Counted from the first letter of the stretch, positions 43,412-53,180 are shown. The stretch: DNA of 64,000 bases from Roseburia hominis A2-183 (GCF_000225345.1 NC_015977.1:878001-942000), one strand, 5' to 3'. The notes: generated from the letters alone by a model not told the origin. Translations and numbers: made by a program.

Positions 43412-46400
43412 ATGTATAACAAAGTAGACACGAACCTGAATTTTGTGGACAGAGAAAAGCAGGTAAGAGAGTTCTGGAAAGACAATGACATCTTCAAGAA
43501 AAGTATGGAGCAGCGCAAGCAGGGCGAGACTTACACGTTCTATGACGGACCGCCGACGGCCAACGGCAAGCCGCATATCGGTCATGTGGAGACGCGTACG
43601 ATCAAGGATATGATCCCGAGATTTCAGGCGATGAAGGGAAAATATGTGCCGCGTAAAGCCGGTTGGGATACGCACGGACTGCCGGTAGAGCTTGGTGTGG
43701 AGAAGATGCTCGGCTTAAACGGCAAGGAACAGATTGAGGAGTACGGAATCGAGCCGTTCATCAAAAAATGTAAGGAATCCGTGTGGGAGTACAAGGGCAT
43801 GTGGGAGGATTTCTCCGACATCGTCGGTTTCTGGGCGGATATGGAGAACCCATATATTACCTATGACAACAATTTCATCGAGTCCGAGTGGTGGGCGTTA
43901 AAGCAGATCTGGGACAAGAAGCTTCTGTACAAGGGCTTTAAGATTGTTCCGTACTGCCCGCGCTGTGGAACTCCGCTTTCCTCACAGGAGGTGGCGCAGG
44001 GATATAAGACGGTCAAGGAGCGTTCCGCTGTGGTTCGTTTCAAGGTTGTTGGAGAGGATGCCTACTTCCTCGCATGGACCACGACGCCGTGGACACTTCC
44101 GTCAAACGTGGCACTCTGCGTGAACCCGGAGGATACCTACTGCAAGGTAAAGGCAGCCGACGGTTATACCTATTATATGGCGGAGGCACTGCTCGATAAA
44201 GTGCTCGGACGGCTTGGAACACCAGCCGAAAAGGGCAAGGACGGCGAGCCGGATACGCCGGAGGTAAAGGCTTACGAGGTGCTTGAGACCTATAAGGGAA
44301 GCGAGCTTGAGCGCAAGGAGTATGAGCCGCTGTACGCCTGCGCAAAAGAAGTGGCGGACAGACAGCACAAGAAGGGATTTTTCGTGACCTGCGACACCTA
44401 CGTTACGATGTCAGACGGTACCGGAATCGTTCACATCGCTCCTGCATTTGGTGAGGACGATGCGAATGTCGGCAGAAAATATGACCTGCCGTTCGTGCAG
44501 TTTGTAGACGGAAAGGGTGAACTGACCAAGGAGACGCCGTATGCCGGCATTTTCGTGAAAAAAGCAGACCCGGAGGTGTTGAAGGATCTGGAGGCACAGG
44601 GCAAGCTTTTCGACGCGCCGAAGTTCGAGCATGAGTATCCGCACTGCTGGAGATGCGATACCCCGCTCATCTACTATGCGAGAGAGTCCTGGTTCATCAA
44701 GATGACCGCTGTGAAGGACGATATGATCCGCAACAACAATACGGTCAACTGGATTCCGGAATCCATCGGAAAAGGACGTTTCGGCGACTGGCTTGAGAAT
44801 ATTCAGGACTGGGGTATTTCCCGTAACCGTTACTGGGGAACTCCGTTAAATATCTGGGAGTGCGAGGGCTGCGGACATCAGGAGTCCATCGGCAGCCGCG
44901 CGGAGCTTGCAGAGAAAAGCGGCGATCCGAAGGCTGCGGAGGTCGAACTTCACCGTCCGTATATCGATGAAGTGACCTTTACCTGCCCGGACTGCGGCAA
45001 GACCATGAAGCGTGTGCCGGAAGTTATCGACTGCTGGTTTGATTCCGGTGCGATGCCGTTTGCACAGCATCACTATCCGTTCGAGAATCAGGATCTGTTT
45101 GCGCAGCAGTTCCCTGCCAAATTCATTTCCGAGGGTGTGGATCAGACCCGTGGATGGTTCTATTCCCTGATGGCGGAGAGTACACTGTTATTTAACAAGG
45201 CTCCGTTTGAGAATGTTATCGTCATGGGACATGTGCAGGACGAGAACGGACAGAAGATGAGCAAATCCAAAGGAAATGCGGTAGACCCGTTTGAGGCGCT
45301 CTCTGCCTACGGTGCAGACGCGATCCGCTGGTATTTCTACACGAGCAGTGCGCCGTGGATTCCGAAGCGGTTTAACGGCAAACTCGTGCAGGAGGGACAG
45401 CGCAAGTTCATGGGTACGCTCTGGAATACCTACGCGTTTTTCGTGCTGTATGCGAACATTGACAATTTTGATGCATCAAAATATGTGCTTGCCTATGAGA
45501 AGCTTTCCGTGATGGACAAATGGCTGCTCTCCAAGCTGAATACGGTGATTAAGGAAGTGGATAACAACCTTTCCAATTACCGCATTCCGGAGGCTGCAAG
45601 AGCGCTGGATGATTTCGTCGATGACATGAGCAACTGGTACGTCAGAAGAAGCCGTGAGCGTTTCTGGGCAAAGGGCATGGAGCAGGATAAGATCAACGCG
45701 TACATGACACTCTACACAGCGCTTGTGACGATCTGCAAGTGTGCGGCGCCGATGATTCCGTTTATGACAGAGGATATCTATCAGAATCTGGTGCGCTCCG
45801 TGGATCAGACGGCTCCGGAGAGCATTCATCTGTGCGATTTTCCGGTGGCAAACGAGGTGTACATCGATGCAGAGCTTGAGAAAAATATGGATGAGGTCTT
45901 AAAGATCGTTGTCATGGGCCGTGCATGCCGTAATTCCGCGAACATCAAGAACCGTCAGCCGATCGGAAACATGTTCGTAAAAGCTCCGTCTGCACTGCCG
46001 GAGTTCTTCGTGGAGATCATCGAGGATGAGCTGAATGTGAAAAAAGTGACATTTACAGACGACGTGAGCGCTTACACAAGCTACACGTTCAAGCCGCAGC
46101 TGCGCACCGTCGGACCGAAGTACGGCAAGTTCTTAGGACAGATCCAGAAAGCACTCGCAGCGCTTGACGGCAATGCGGCGATGGCAGAATTAAAGGCAAA
46201 CGGCGTGCTTGCACTTCCGTCCGTTGACGAGTCTGTCAAGCTGGCAGAGGAGGATCTCCTGATCACCATAACGCAGATGGAAGGTTATGTGACCGAGGGA
46301 GATAACACCGTGACAGTGGTGCTCGATACGAACCTGACACCGGAACTTATCGAGGAGGGCTTTGTGCGTGAGATCATCAGCAAGATCCAGACCATGCGTA

Positions 46401-46630
46401 AGGAAGCCGGATTCGAGGTGATGGATCAGATCACGATCTATCACAAGTCAGATGAAAAAGTATCTGGTATTTTTGAGCAGTATGGTGATACAATTAAATC
46501 GGACGTTCTCGGCGTGAATGTCGTGGCGGATACAGCCGGAGCATTTGCGGATGAGCCGGAAGTTTACAGCAAGGAATGGAATATTAACGGCGAACATGTT
46601 CTTCTGGGAGTGAAAAAAGGAGGAAACTAG
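43412..46630 (+). CDS. ileS: isoleucyl-tRNA synthetase, long (type 2-like)
   Basis: A 1072-residue class I synthetase. HIGH is seen as PHIGHVE at 55-58 and KMSKS as QKMSKSKGNAVDP. The editing domain lies between them, and GVDQTRGWFYSLM precedes KMSKS. Length and motif context resemble the eukaryotic-like type 2 IleS, generally less sensitive to mupirocin, rather than the roughly 930-residue type 1 with a C-terminal zinc finger. ATG 43412 follows GGAGG. TTG 43400 overlaps that site and is rejected. It is controlled by the T-box leader. The stop codon directly abuts the glgP start. Confidence 0.95.
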   Translation: MYNKVDTNLNFVDREKQVREFWKDNDIFKKSMEQRKQGETYTFYDGPPTANGKPHIGHVETRTIKDMIPRFQAMKGKYVPRKAGWDTHGLPVELGVEKMLGLNGKEQIEEYGIEPFIKKCKESVWEYKGMWEDFSDIVGFWADMENPYITYDNNFIESEWWALKQIWDKKLLYKGFKIVPYCPRCGTPLSSQEVAQGYKTVKERSAVVRFKVVGEDAYFLAWTTTPWTLPSNVALCVNPEDTYCKVKAADGYTYYMAEALLDKVLGRLGTPAEKGKDGEPDTPEVKAYEVLETYKGSELERKEYEPLYACAKEVADRQHKKGFFVTCDTYVTMSDGTGIVHIAPAFGEDDANVGRKYDLPFVQFVDGKGELTKETPYAGIFVKKADPEVLKDLEAQGKLFDAPKFEHEYPHCWRCDTPLIYYARESWFIKMTAVKDDMIRNNNTVNWIPESIGKGRFGDWLENIQDWGISRNRYWGTPLNIWECEGCGHQESIGSRAELAEKSGDPKAAEVELHRPYIDEVTFTCPDCGKTMKRVPEVIDCWFDSGAMPFAQHHYPFENQDLFAQQFPAKFISEGVDQTRGWFYSLMAESTLLFNKAPFENVIVMGHVQDENGQKMSKSKGNAVDPFEALSAYGADAIRWYFYTSSAPWIPKRFNGKLVQEGQRKFMGTLWNTYAFFVLYANIDNFDASKYVLAYEKLSVMDKWLLSKLNTVIKEVDNNLSNYRIPEAARALDDFVDDMSNWYVRRSRERFWAKGMEQDKINAYMTLYTALVTICKCAAPMIPFMTEDIYQNLVRSVDQTAPESIHLCDFPVANEVYIDAELEKNMDEVLKIVVMGRACRNSANIKNRQPIGNMFVKAPSALPEFFVEIIEDELNVKKVTFTDDVSAYTSYTFKPQLRTVGPKYGKFLGQIQKALAALDGNAAMAELKANGVLALPSVDESVKLAEEDLLITITQMEGYVTEGDNTVTVVLDTNLTPELIEEGFVREIISKIQTMRKEAGFEVMDQITIYHKSDEKVSGIFEQYGDTIKSDVLGVNVVADTAGAFADEPEVYSKEWNINGEHVLLGVKKGGN

Positions 46631-49108
46631 ATGAAATCAGGTGTTTTTGACAAGAAAGCCTTTATTCAGAGTGTGCGCGATAATCTGAAGAATTTATACC
46701 GCAAGACATTGGAGGAGGCGGATCAGCAGGAAATTTTCCAGGCGGTCTCCTTCGCGGTCAAGGATGTCATCAATGACAGATGGCTTGCAACACAGCAGGT
46801 ATTTGACAAGGAAGATCCAAAGATCGTGTACTACATGTCGATGGAATTTCTGATGGGACGCGCGCTCGGCAATAATCTGATCAATCTGAAGGAATATAAA
46901 GAAGTAAGGGAAGCGCTGGATGAGATCGGCCTGAATCTCGATGTGATCGAAGATCAGGAGCCGGATCCGGCACTCGGCAACGGTGGTCTGGGAAGACTGG
47001 CTGCCTGCTTTATGGATTCCCTCTCCACACTCGGATACGCAGCTTACGGCTGCGGGATCCGTTATCGCTACGGTATGTTCAAGCAGAAGATTCAGGACGG
47101 CTTTCAGGTCGAAGTGCCTGATAACTGGCTGAAAAATGGTTATCCGTTTGAACTGCACAGACCGGAGTACACTTACGAGATCAAGTTTGGCGGACATGTA
47201 CGCACGGAGAGCAGGGAGGATGGAAGCCTGCGTTTTGTGCAGGAGGATTATCAGTCGGTGCTGGCGATCCCGTATGACATGCCGGTGGTCGGATACGGCA
47301 ACAACGTGGTCAATACGTTAATGATCTGGGATGCGGCGGCAAAGGATTATTTTGAGCTGGATTCATTTGATAAGGGAGATTATCAGAAGGCGGTCGAGCA
47401 GCAGAATCTTGCAAGAAATCTGGTGGAAGTGCTTTACCCGAACGACAATCATGTTGCGGGCAAGGAGCTCCGCTTAAAGCAGCAGTATTTCTTCGTATCT
47501 GCGAGTGTACAGCGCGCGCTGGCGCGTTACAAGAAGAATCATGATGACATCCGCAGACTGCCGGAGAAGGTGACGTTCCAGTTGAACGACACACACCCGA
47601 CGGTGACGGTGGCAGAGCTGATGCGTATTCTTGTGGATGAGGAAGGTCTCGGCTGGGACGAGGCGTGGGAGATTACCACGAAGACCTGTGCCTACACCAA
47701 CCATACGATCATGGCGGAAGCACTGGAAAAATGGCCGATTGAGATTTTTCAGCGGCTGCTTCCGAGAATCTACCAGATCGTGGATGAGATCAACCGCCGT
47801 TTTGTACTGCAGATCCAGGAACGCTACCCGGGGGATGACGGCAAGGTTGCCCGCATGGCAATCCTTTACGACGGTCAGGTGAAGATGGCGCATCTCGCCA
47901 TTGTAGCCGGTTATTCCGTCAACGGTGTGGCAAGACTGCACACGGAGATCTTAAAGAACGAGCAGCTTCATGATTTTTATGAGATGTTCCCGGAGAAGTT
48001 CAACAACAAGACCAACGGCATCACGCAGAGACGTTTCCTGATGCACGGCAATCCGCTGCTTGCCGACTGGGTGACAAAGCATATCGGTGACGGCTGGATC
48101 ACAGAGCTGATGCAGCTTGCACGTCTGGTTCCGTATGCATCGGACGCAAAAGCCCAGAAGGAGTTCATGGAGATCAAGCGCAGGAACAAAGTGCGCCTGG
48201 CAGAGTATATCAAGGAGCATAACGGCATCGAAGTCGATCCGGATTCCATTTTCGATGTGCAGGTAAAGCGTCTGCATGAGTATAAGAGACAGTTCTTGAA
48301 TATTCTGCATGTGATGTACCTGTACAATGAGTTAAAGGCAAATCCGCAGATGGATTTCTACCCGAGAACCTTTATTTTCGGCGCGAAAGCGGCGGCAGGA
48401 TATCGGAACGCCAAGCTTACGATCAAGCTCATCAACAGTGTGGCGGACGTCATCAACAACGATGCGGACATTAAAGGAAAGATCAAGGTCGTATTCATCG
48501 AGGATTACCGCGTGTCCAATGCGGAGTGGATCTTCGCAGCGGCGGATGTCAGCGAGCAGATTTCGACTGCCAGCAAGGAGGCATCCGGTACCGGCAATAT
48601 GAAGTTCATGTTAAACGGTGCGCTGACACTCGGTACCATGGACGGCGCGAACGTGGAGATGGCAGAGGAAGTCGGAATGGAGAATATTTTCATTTTCGGC
48701 ATGAGCTCCGAGGAAGTCATTGCGCATGAGCGCAACCGCGATTATGATCCGATGCAGATCTACAACAGCGACGAGGGTATCCGCAAGGTGGTAAATCAGC
48801 TTGTGGACGGCACATTTTCGCCGAACGATCCGGGGTTGTTCCGTGATCTCTACAATTCACTGCTCAACACGCAGTGCACGCAGTATGCAGACACGTATTT
48901 TATCCTCAAGGATTTCCGTTCCTATGTGGATGCGCAGAAGCGGATTGTGGAGTACTATCAGGATAAGCAGGCATGGGCGAAGAGCGCTATTTTAAATACG
49001 GCCCACGCAGGCAAATTCTCTTCCGACCGCACAATTCAGGAGTATGTGGATGAGATCTGGCATCTGGATCACATCACCGTGCCGGATGCACTGGTTGCGA
49101 AAATGTGA
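46631..49108 (+). CDS. glgP: glycogen/starch alpha-glucan phosphorylase
   Basis: An 825-residue GT35 phosphorylase releasing glucose 1-phosphate from alpha-1,4-glucans. The PLP-site segment SKEASGTGNMKFMLNGALTLGTMDGANVEM carries the cofactor lysine, and PALGNGGLGRLAACFMDSLST is the conserved N-terminal block. Length matches the family. The ATG begins at the base after the ileS stop, and its ribosome site AAAGGAGG lies inside ileS. Co-transcription with ileS would place it under T-box control, an unusual pairing unless an internal promoter exists. Confidence 0.96.
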   Translation: MKSGVFDKKAFIQSVRDNLKNLYRKTLEEADQQEIFQAVSFAVKDVINDRWLATQQVFDKEDPKIVYYMSMEFLMGRALGNNLINLKEYKEVREALDEIGLNLDVIEDQEPDPALGNGGLGRLAACFMDSLSTLGYAAYGCGIRYRYGMFKQKIQDGFQVEVPDNWLKNGYPFELHRPEYTYEIKFGGHVRTESREDGSLRFVQEDYQSVLAIPYDMPVVGYGNNVVNTLMIWDAAAKDYFELDSFDKGDYQKAVEQQNLARNLVEVLYPNDNHVAGKELRLKQQYFFVSASVQRALARYKKNHDDIRRLPEKVTFQLNDTHPTVTVAELMRILVDEEGLGWDEAWEITTKTCAYTNHTIMAEALEKWPIEIFQRLLPRIYQIVDEINRRFVLQIQERYPGDDGKVARMAILYDGQVKMAHLAIVAGYSVNGVARLHTEILKNEQLHDFYEMFPEKFNNKTNGITQRRFLMHGNPLLADWVTKHIGDGWITELMQLARLVPYASDAKAQKEFMEIKRRNKVRLAEYIKEHNGIEVDPDSIFDVQVKRLHEYKRQFLNILHVMYLYNELKANPQMDFYPRTFIFGAKAAAGYRNAKLTIKLINSVADVINNDADIKGKIKVVFIEDYRVSNAEWIFAAADVSEQISTASKEASGTGNMKFMLNGALTLGTMDGANVEMAEEVGMENIFIFGMSSEEVIAHERNRDYDPMQIYNSDEGIRKVVNQLVDGTFSPNDPGLFRDLYNSLLNTQCTQYADTYFILKDFRSYVDAQKRIVEYYQDKQAWAKSAILNTAHAGKFSSDRTIQEYVDEIWHLDHITVPDALVAKM

Positions 49109-49195
49109 AGAGACACCGCACCGGAAATGCTCCGGAGGCGGATGAGGAACGTTCTCCTTCGACAGAAGAGAAAAAGATCGTGATTCCGGAAAAGA

Positions 49196-49300
49196 GCCGG
49201 CTCTGATGAAAGGAGCCGGCGGCGGAACCATAGAGAAGATTCAGAATAAAAACGGCGGCAGTCCGGCGGAGAGTATCCGCGGGACTGCCGCCATCATTTT
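49196..49300 (+). terminator. terminator region after glgP
   Basis: GCCGGCTC/GAGCCGGC form a hairpin near 49198-49220. A stronger one, GGCGGCAGTCC (49254-49264) with GGACTGCCGCC (49282-49292) followed by ATCATTTTTTT, is a clear intrinsic terminator. It lies between convergent genes. Confidence 0.85.
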
Positions 49301-49362
49301 TTTATCTGCCGCGCAAAGTGTGCGGCAGGCGCACGCTTCATTCCTTCGCAGGAAAATGATAC

Positions 49363-50385
49363 TTAGCGGTTCATCTCAGGCTGGAATCCGGAAGTATCCT
49401 TGTGCTGTGCGATGATGCCGTCGATCTCCTCGAGATCGGTAAAGACCATATCGCCGATGACGCTGTGCTTGATGGCTGCCATGGCGTTGCCGTACTCCAA
49501 CATTTTCTGACAGTCGTGATGTCTCAGGTAACCGTAGAGAGCGCCGGAGACGTAGGCGTCACCGCTTCCGATCCGGTCGACCACATCGATGCTGTTGTAA
49601 GGAGATTCACTGTAGTAGCGGTCTTCCTTCGCAGAGTAGATGATGGAGGTAAAGTCGTGCTTCTTCGGAGTGATGACAGTGCGCTCAGTCGAGGCAACCA
49701 CGGAGATCGGATATTCTTCACAGAAGGACTTCTGGATCTCCTCAATCGTGCCGGTCTTGCCGAAGGTCAGCCGGGCAGTGTCGGCGGAGCAGAAAAAGAT
49801 GTCGACATACGGAAGGATGGATTCGATGCATTTTCTTGCCTCCTCGCCGCTCCAGAGGTTTGCGCGGTAGTTGACATCGAAGGAGATCAGGGTGCCGTTC
49901 TCCTTGAACTTGCGGATACATTCGATCGCGAACTTCTGTGCGTTGCCGCCGAGTCCTAAAGTGATACCGCTGGTGTGGAACAGCCTGGTATTGTAGAACA
50001 TGGTAGCCGGAACGTCCTTGATGTCAATATTGTTGATGGATGAATGTTTTCTGTCATAGACCACACGCGGCTTTCTCGGGTAGGAGCCGTACTCATAGTA
50101 GTAGATGCCGACGCGGCTGTCGTCCGAGTGATCCTCGATCAGATAATTCTCGCTGACGCGGGAAGCGTTGAGCTGGTTCTTGATGAAAGCGGCCAGCAGG
50201 TTGTTCGGAATCTTTGAAATGATTGCTGTCTTAAGGCCGAGCTGTCCGATCTCGGAAGCAATGTTGAGCTCGGCACCGCCGAGGTGCTTCATCAGCGTGT
50301 CGCCCTGTGCAAGACGTCCGTTGATCGGCGTGGAAAGCCGGAGTAAAATCTCCCCCAAAGTGATGACATCGTATTTACGGTCCAT
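49363..50385 (-). CDS. PfkB-family sugar kinase (2-keto-3-deoxygluconate kinase-like)
   Basis: A 340-residue ribokinase-fold enzyme. LGEILLRLS and MKHLGGAELNIASEIGQLGLK form the N-terminal sugar site. VVDRIGSGDAYVSGALYGYL carries the anion hole and catalytic Asp. It resembles the KdgK subgroup but differs clearly from the second KdgK at 50729, for example NYRANLWSGEEARK versus NYRNKLWSKEKAGQ and a shorter lid. ATG 50385 follows AGGAGGAG. It is divergent from that gene across a shared regulatory region. Substrate could be KDG, a 5-dehydro-gluconate form or a related keto-sugar. Confidence 0.88.
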   Translation of the reverse strand: MDRKYDVITLGEILLRLSTPINGRLAQGDTLMKHLGGAELNIASEIGQLGLKTAIISKIPNNLLAAFIKNQLNASRVSENYLIEDHSDDSRVGIYYYEYGSYPRKPRVVYDRKHSSINNIDIKDVPATMFYNTRLFHTSGITLGLGGNAQKFAIECIRKFKENGTLISFDVNYRANLWSGEEARKCIESILPYVDIFFCSADTARLTFGKTGTIEEIQKSFCEEYPISVVASTERTVITPKKHDFTSIIYSAKEDRYYSESPYNSIDVVDRIGSGDAYVSGALYGYLRHHDCQKMLEYGNAMAAIKHSVIGDMVFTDLEEIDGIIAQHKDTSGFQPEMNR

Positions 50386-50510
50386 AAATAATCTCCTCCT
50401 GATGATGTAAGAATAAATAAGAAAGTAAAAATTCCGACACGTCACGGCATCTCAAAAAGAATGCTTTATGAGAAAATGCAGCACACTGTGTCTATGGATA
50501 CGATATGTAT

Positions 50511-50706
50511 GTTCCACATTGCGAAACATAGTTCTGTAATGTGAACCAATCTGTTTTTATTATATATCATCCTGCTAAAATAGAAAAGTGAAAATCGGAA
50601 ATAATTTGGAATTTTTTTGGACTTAAATAAAAACATATTTGACATTCTGGTATTAGATGTTATAATTTTATTATAGAAAATGAAACACGGTTTCACATGG
50701 TGAAAC
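50511..50706. promoter_or_regulatory. shared operator region of the divergent PfkB kinase genes
   Basis: A perfect 17-bp palindrome GTTTCAC-ATG-GTGAAAC lies at 50690-50706. A related imperfect one, GTTCCAC-ATT-GCGAAAC, is at 50511-50527. TGAAAC at 50681-50686 makes a second, overlapping palindrome with GTTTCA at 50690-50695. The rightward promoter is TTGACA (50639-50644), 16 bases, TATAAT (50661-50666), so the 50690 site sits just downstream of the start. These are likely binding sites for one repressor controlling both kinases. Confidence 0.75.
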
Positions 50707-50728
50707 ATACATTTAGGAGGATTCAATA

Positions 50729-51754
50729 ATGGCAAAGAAAGTCGTTACATTTGGTGAGATTATGCTTCGTCTTGCACCGGAAGGATACTATCGTTTTGTA
50801 CAGGCTGGTACCTACGGCGCTACTTACGGCGGCGGTGAGGCAAACGTTGCAGTATCTCTTGCAAACTACGGAATGGATGCAAGCTTTGTTACAAAGCTTC
50901 CGGCTCATGAGATCGGACAGGCTGGTGTGAATGCATTAAGACAGTACGGTGTAGACACTTCCGATATCGTTCGCGGCGGTGACCGTGTAGGTATCTACTT
51001 CCTTGAGAAGGGTGCAAGCCAGAGACCGTCCAAGGTTATTTATGACCGCGCAGGTTCTTCCATTGCAACAGCAACGACTGCTGATTTTGACTGGGATAAG
51101 ATTTTTGACGGTGCTGACTGGTTCCACTTCACAGGAATCACTCCTGCACTTGGTGACAACGTTGCAGCAATCTGCTTAGAGGCATGCAAGGCTGCAAAGG
51201 CTAAGGGCATTACTGTAAGCTGCGACTTAAACTACCGCAACAAGCTGTGGTCCAAGGAGAAAGCCGGACAGGTGATGGGCGAGCTTTGCAAGTATGTAGA
51301 CGTATGTATCTCCAACGAGGAAGATGCAAACGACGTATTCGGCATCAAGTCTGAGGGTACAGAGGTTACCGCAGGCGAACTGAACAAGGAAGGCTACAAA
51401 GAGGTTGCACAGAAGTTAACAGACCGTTTTGGATTCAAGAAGGTTGCAATCACATTAAGAACTTCCATCTCCGCAAACGATAACCGTTGGGCAGCAATGC
51501 TTTACGAGGATGGTCAGAGCTACTTCTCCAAGGAGTACTTAATGCACATCGTTGACCGTGTCGGCGGCGGCGATTCCTTCGGCGGCGGACTGATCTACGC
51601 TTGCTTAAACGACTACGATCCGCAGTCTACGATCGAGTTTGCAGTAGCAGCAAGCTGCTTAAAGCATTCTGTTGAGGGTGACTTCAACATGGTAAGCGTT
51701 GACGAGGTCAAGAAACTGGCTGGCGGCGATGCTTCCGGACGTGTACAGAGATAA
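50729..51754 (+). CDS. kdgK: 2-keto-3-deoxygluconate kinase
   Basis: A 341-residue PfkB-family kinase with strong KdgK features: VTFGEIMLRLAPEGYYRFVQA, YGGGEANVAVSLANYG, SCDLNYRNKLWSKEKA and the catalytic VDRVGGGDSFGGGLIYACL. It would phosphorylate 2-keto-3-deoxygluconate to KDPG for cleavage by an aldolase not in this window. It joins the GH88 and KduD steps seen at 23 and 2 kb. ATG 50729 follows TAGGAGG. The codons are strongly biased, suggesting high expression. A terminator follows at 51885. Confidence 0.92.
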   Translation: MAKKVVTFGEIMLRLAPEGYYRFVQAGTYGATYGGGEANVAVSLANYGMDASFVTKLPAHEIGQAGVNALRQYGVDTSDIVRGGDRVGIYFLEKGASQRPSKVIYDRAGSSIATATTADFDWDKIFDGADWFHFTGITPALGDNVAAICLEACKAAKAKGITVSCDLNYRNKLWSKEKAGQVMGELCKYVDVCISNEEDANDVFGIKSEGTEVTAGELNKEGYKEVAQKLTDRFGFKKVAITLRTSISANDNRWAAMLYEDGQSYFSKEYLMHIVDRVGGGDSFGGGLIYACLNDYDPQSTIEFAVAASCLKHSVEGDFNMVSVDEVKKLAGGDASGRVQR

Positions 51755-52117
51755 TAGCGTAAGCTGTCATTTCAAATAATTTAAGTTAATTCCTTTCCCT
51801 AATTTAATATACCAAGAGGCTGTGGTTTCCCTGCCACAGTCTGCAGCACAGTGAATTTTTACCCATTTGAGCTGTGCAGAAGAGAGCGCCCCGCATTGCG
51901 GGGCGCTTTTTGACTTTATGGGATTAGGGTGCCGAAAGTACAGTTTAATATTTGAGGTTGTTTGTACCTTGAAAATTTAACACGAATTTGTGAAAGATAT
52001 AATTTTTGAGCCTATAATTTATTGATATTTTGAAACTGTGGTTCATTGATTTTATGCTGTTTTCTTATTTGAAGCATACGAATCTAAGCTATTGGTATAA
52101 TCTAATATCTTTCCTAT
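51755..52117. other. non-coding interval after kdgK
   Basis: Contains a small hairpin CTGTGG/CCACAG at 51820-51839 and the terminator at 51885-51911. The rest is AT-rich, unlike the flanking operons, and no gene is seen. Confidence 0.5.
51885..51911 (+). terminator. intrinsic terminator after kdgK
   Basis: AGCGCCCCGC pairs with GCGGGGCGCT across a three-base loop, followed by TTTT. Very stable. Confidence 0.9.
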
Positions 52118-52507
52118 TCACATGATACCTTTGGCGGAGAAGAGATGAAATTGCCTCAATTCTATTTCTAAATTATGAGTATTCAGAGAATTCTTCTGTT
52201 TGCATGTATGTAATTGCTTTGTACAACCAACGGATTTCCAAAATACTTCCTTTCGCACCCATGTTTTTAGAAAAATACGTTCTTCAGGTACACAATTGTT
52301 CTTACATTTGATGAGATATTTACCAGCATCTATAAAAACAAAATCCGCATATATTTCATCTGGTTTGCGTCCTGTGAAATTGGTTGTAACAGGCTTTAGA
52401 TTATGTCCTGATGCTAAACGTGAGTTTTGTTCTTCGTTGTATGTTCCATACTTAAATTCATTTTCTGCATAAACCTCAAAGGTTTCCGCGACGTTTATCT
52501 CTGAGTT
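52118..52507 (-). pseudogene. start-less open frame of unknown family, probable gene remnant
   Basis: The minus strand is open for 129 codons, from after a stop at 52508-52510 to TGA at 52118, but has no usable start codon. It encodes a protein-like sequence (ENEFKYGTYNEEQNSRLASG; GRKPDEIYADFVFIDAGKYL; LKTWVRKEVFWKSVG). I do not recognise the family. It is AT-rich relative to the surroundings, which suggests decayed foreign DNA between the kdgK and chromate-transporter operons. Confidence 0.35.
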
Positions 52508-52607
52508 TTACTCCAGATAATCGTTCAGACAGGTGACGAACAGTGCATCCCCAAACAATTAGCAAAGCCGCCCGATTCCCGGACGGCAAATTGGCATAGG
52601 ATGCATT

Positions 52608-53180
52608 TTATACTCCCCAAAGCAGTATGCCGAGTGCGGCAGAAAAGAGTATCATTATAATCGACGACGGTGCAGTTTTTTTGATTCTTTTATATCCGAA
52701 ATGTGTCAGCCACAGAATGGCAAAGACCAAAATGGATTTAGGATCCGGAGCAAGCGCCGAATAAATATCCGTAAAACCAAGCAATGTTGATATGGCCATA
52801 CCGATTGCCGTAGCGAGAATCATTGCGATAACGCAGGGGCGGACGCCGGAGAGAAAAGCGTTGACACCGGCATATTTCATCAGGTTTTTGAGTACCGCCG
52901 CAATTAAAAGTATAATAATGAAAGACGGAAGAACAACGCCGAGCGTAGCAAGAAACGAGCCGAGAATGCCACCTTGCGTGGAACCTATAAATGTCGCCAT
53001 ATTAACGGCAAGCGGACCGGGCGTCGATTCCGAAACGGCAATGAAATTTAAGAATTCGCTTTCCGTTAGCCAGCCGTTTGAAATGACTGTTTCTCTTACA
53101 AGGGAAACCATTCCGTATCCGCCGCCGAAGGAAAGGGCACCGATCATTAAAAAATTCAGGAATAATTTCAGGTAGATCAT
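52608..53180 (-). CDS. chromate transporter, short CHR subunit
   Basis: A 190-residue half-size CHR protein. SFGGGYGMVSLVRE near the N-terminus and ESTPGPLAVNMATFIGS near residue 50 are the family signatures, with about five further hydrophobic segments. Half-size CHR proteins normally act in pairs of opposite topology, and the other half is the adjacent gene upstream. The ATG lies two bases after that gene's stop codon, so translation is coupled. Chromate export is the named function, but in gut anaerobes the true anion is unknown. Confidence 0.9.
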   Translation of the reverse strand: MIYLKLFLNFLMIGALSFGGGYGMVSLVRETVISNGWLTESEFLNFIAVSESTPGPLAVNMATFIGSTQGGILGSFLATLGVVLPSFIIILLIAAVLKNLMKYAGVNAFLSGVRPCVIAMILATAIGMAISTLLGFTDIYSALAPDPKSILVFAILWLTHFGYKRIKKTAPSSIIMILFSAALGILLWGV

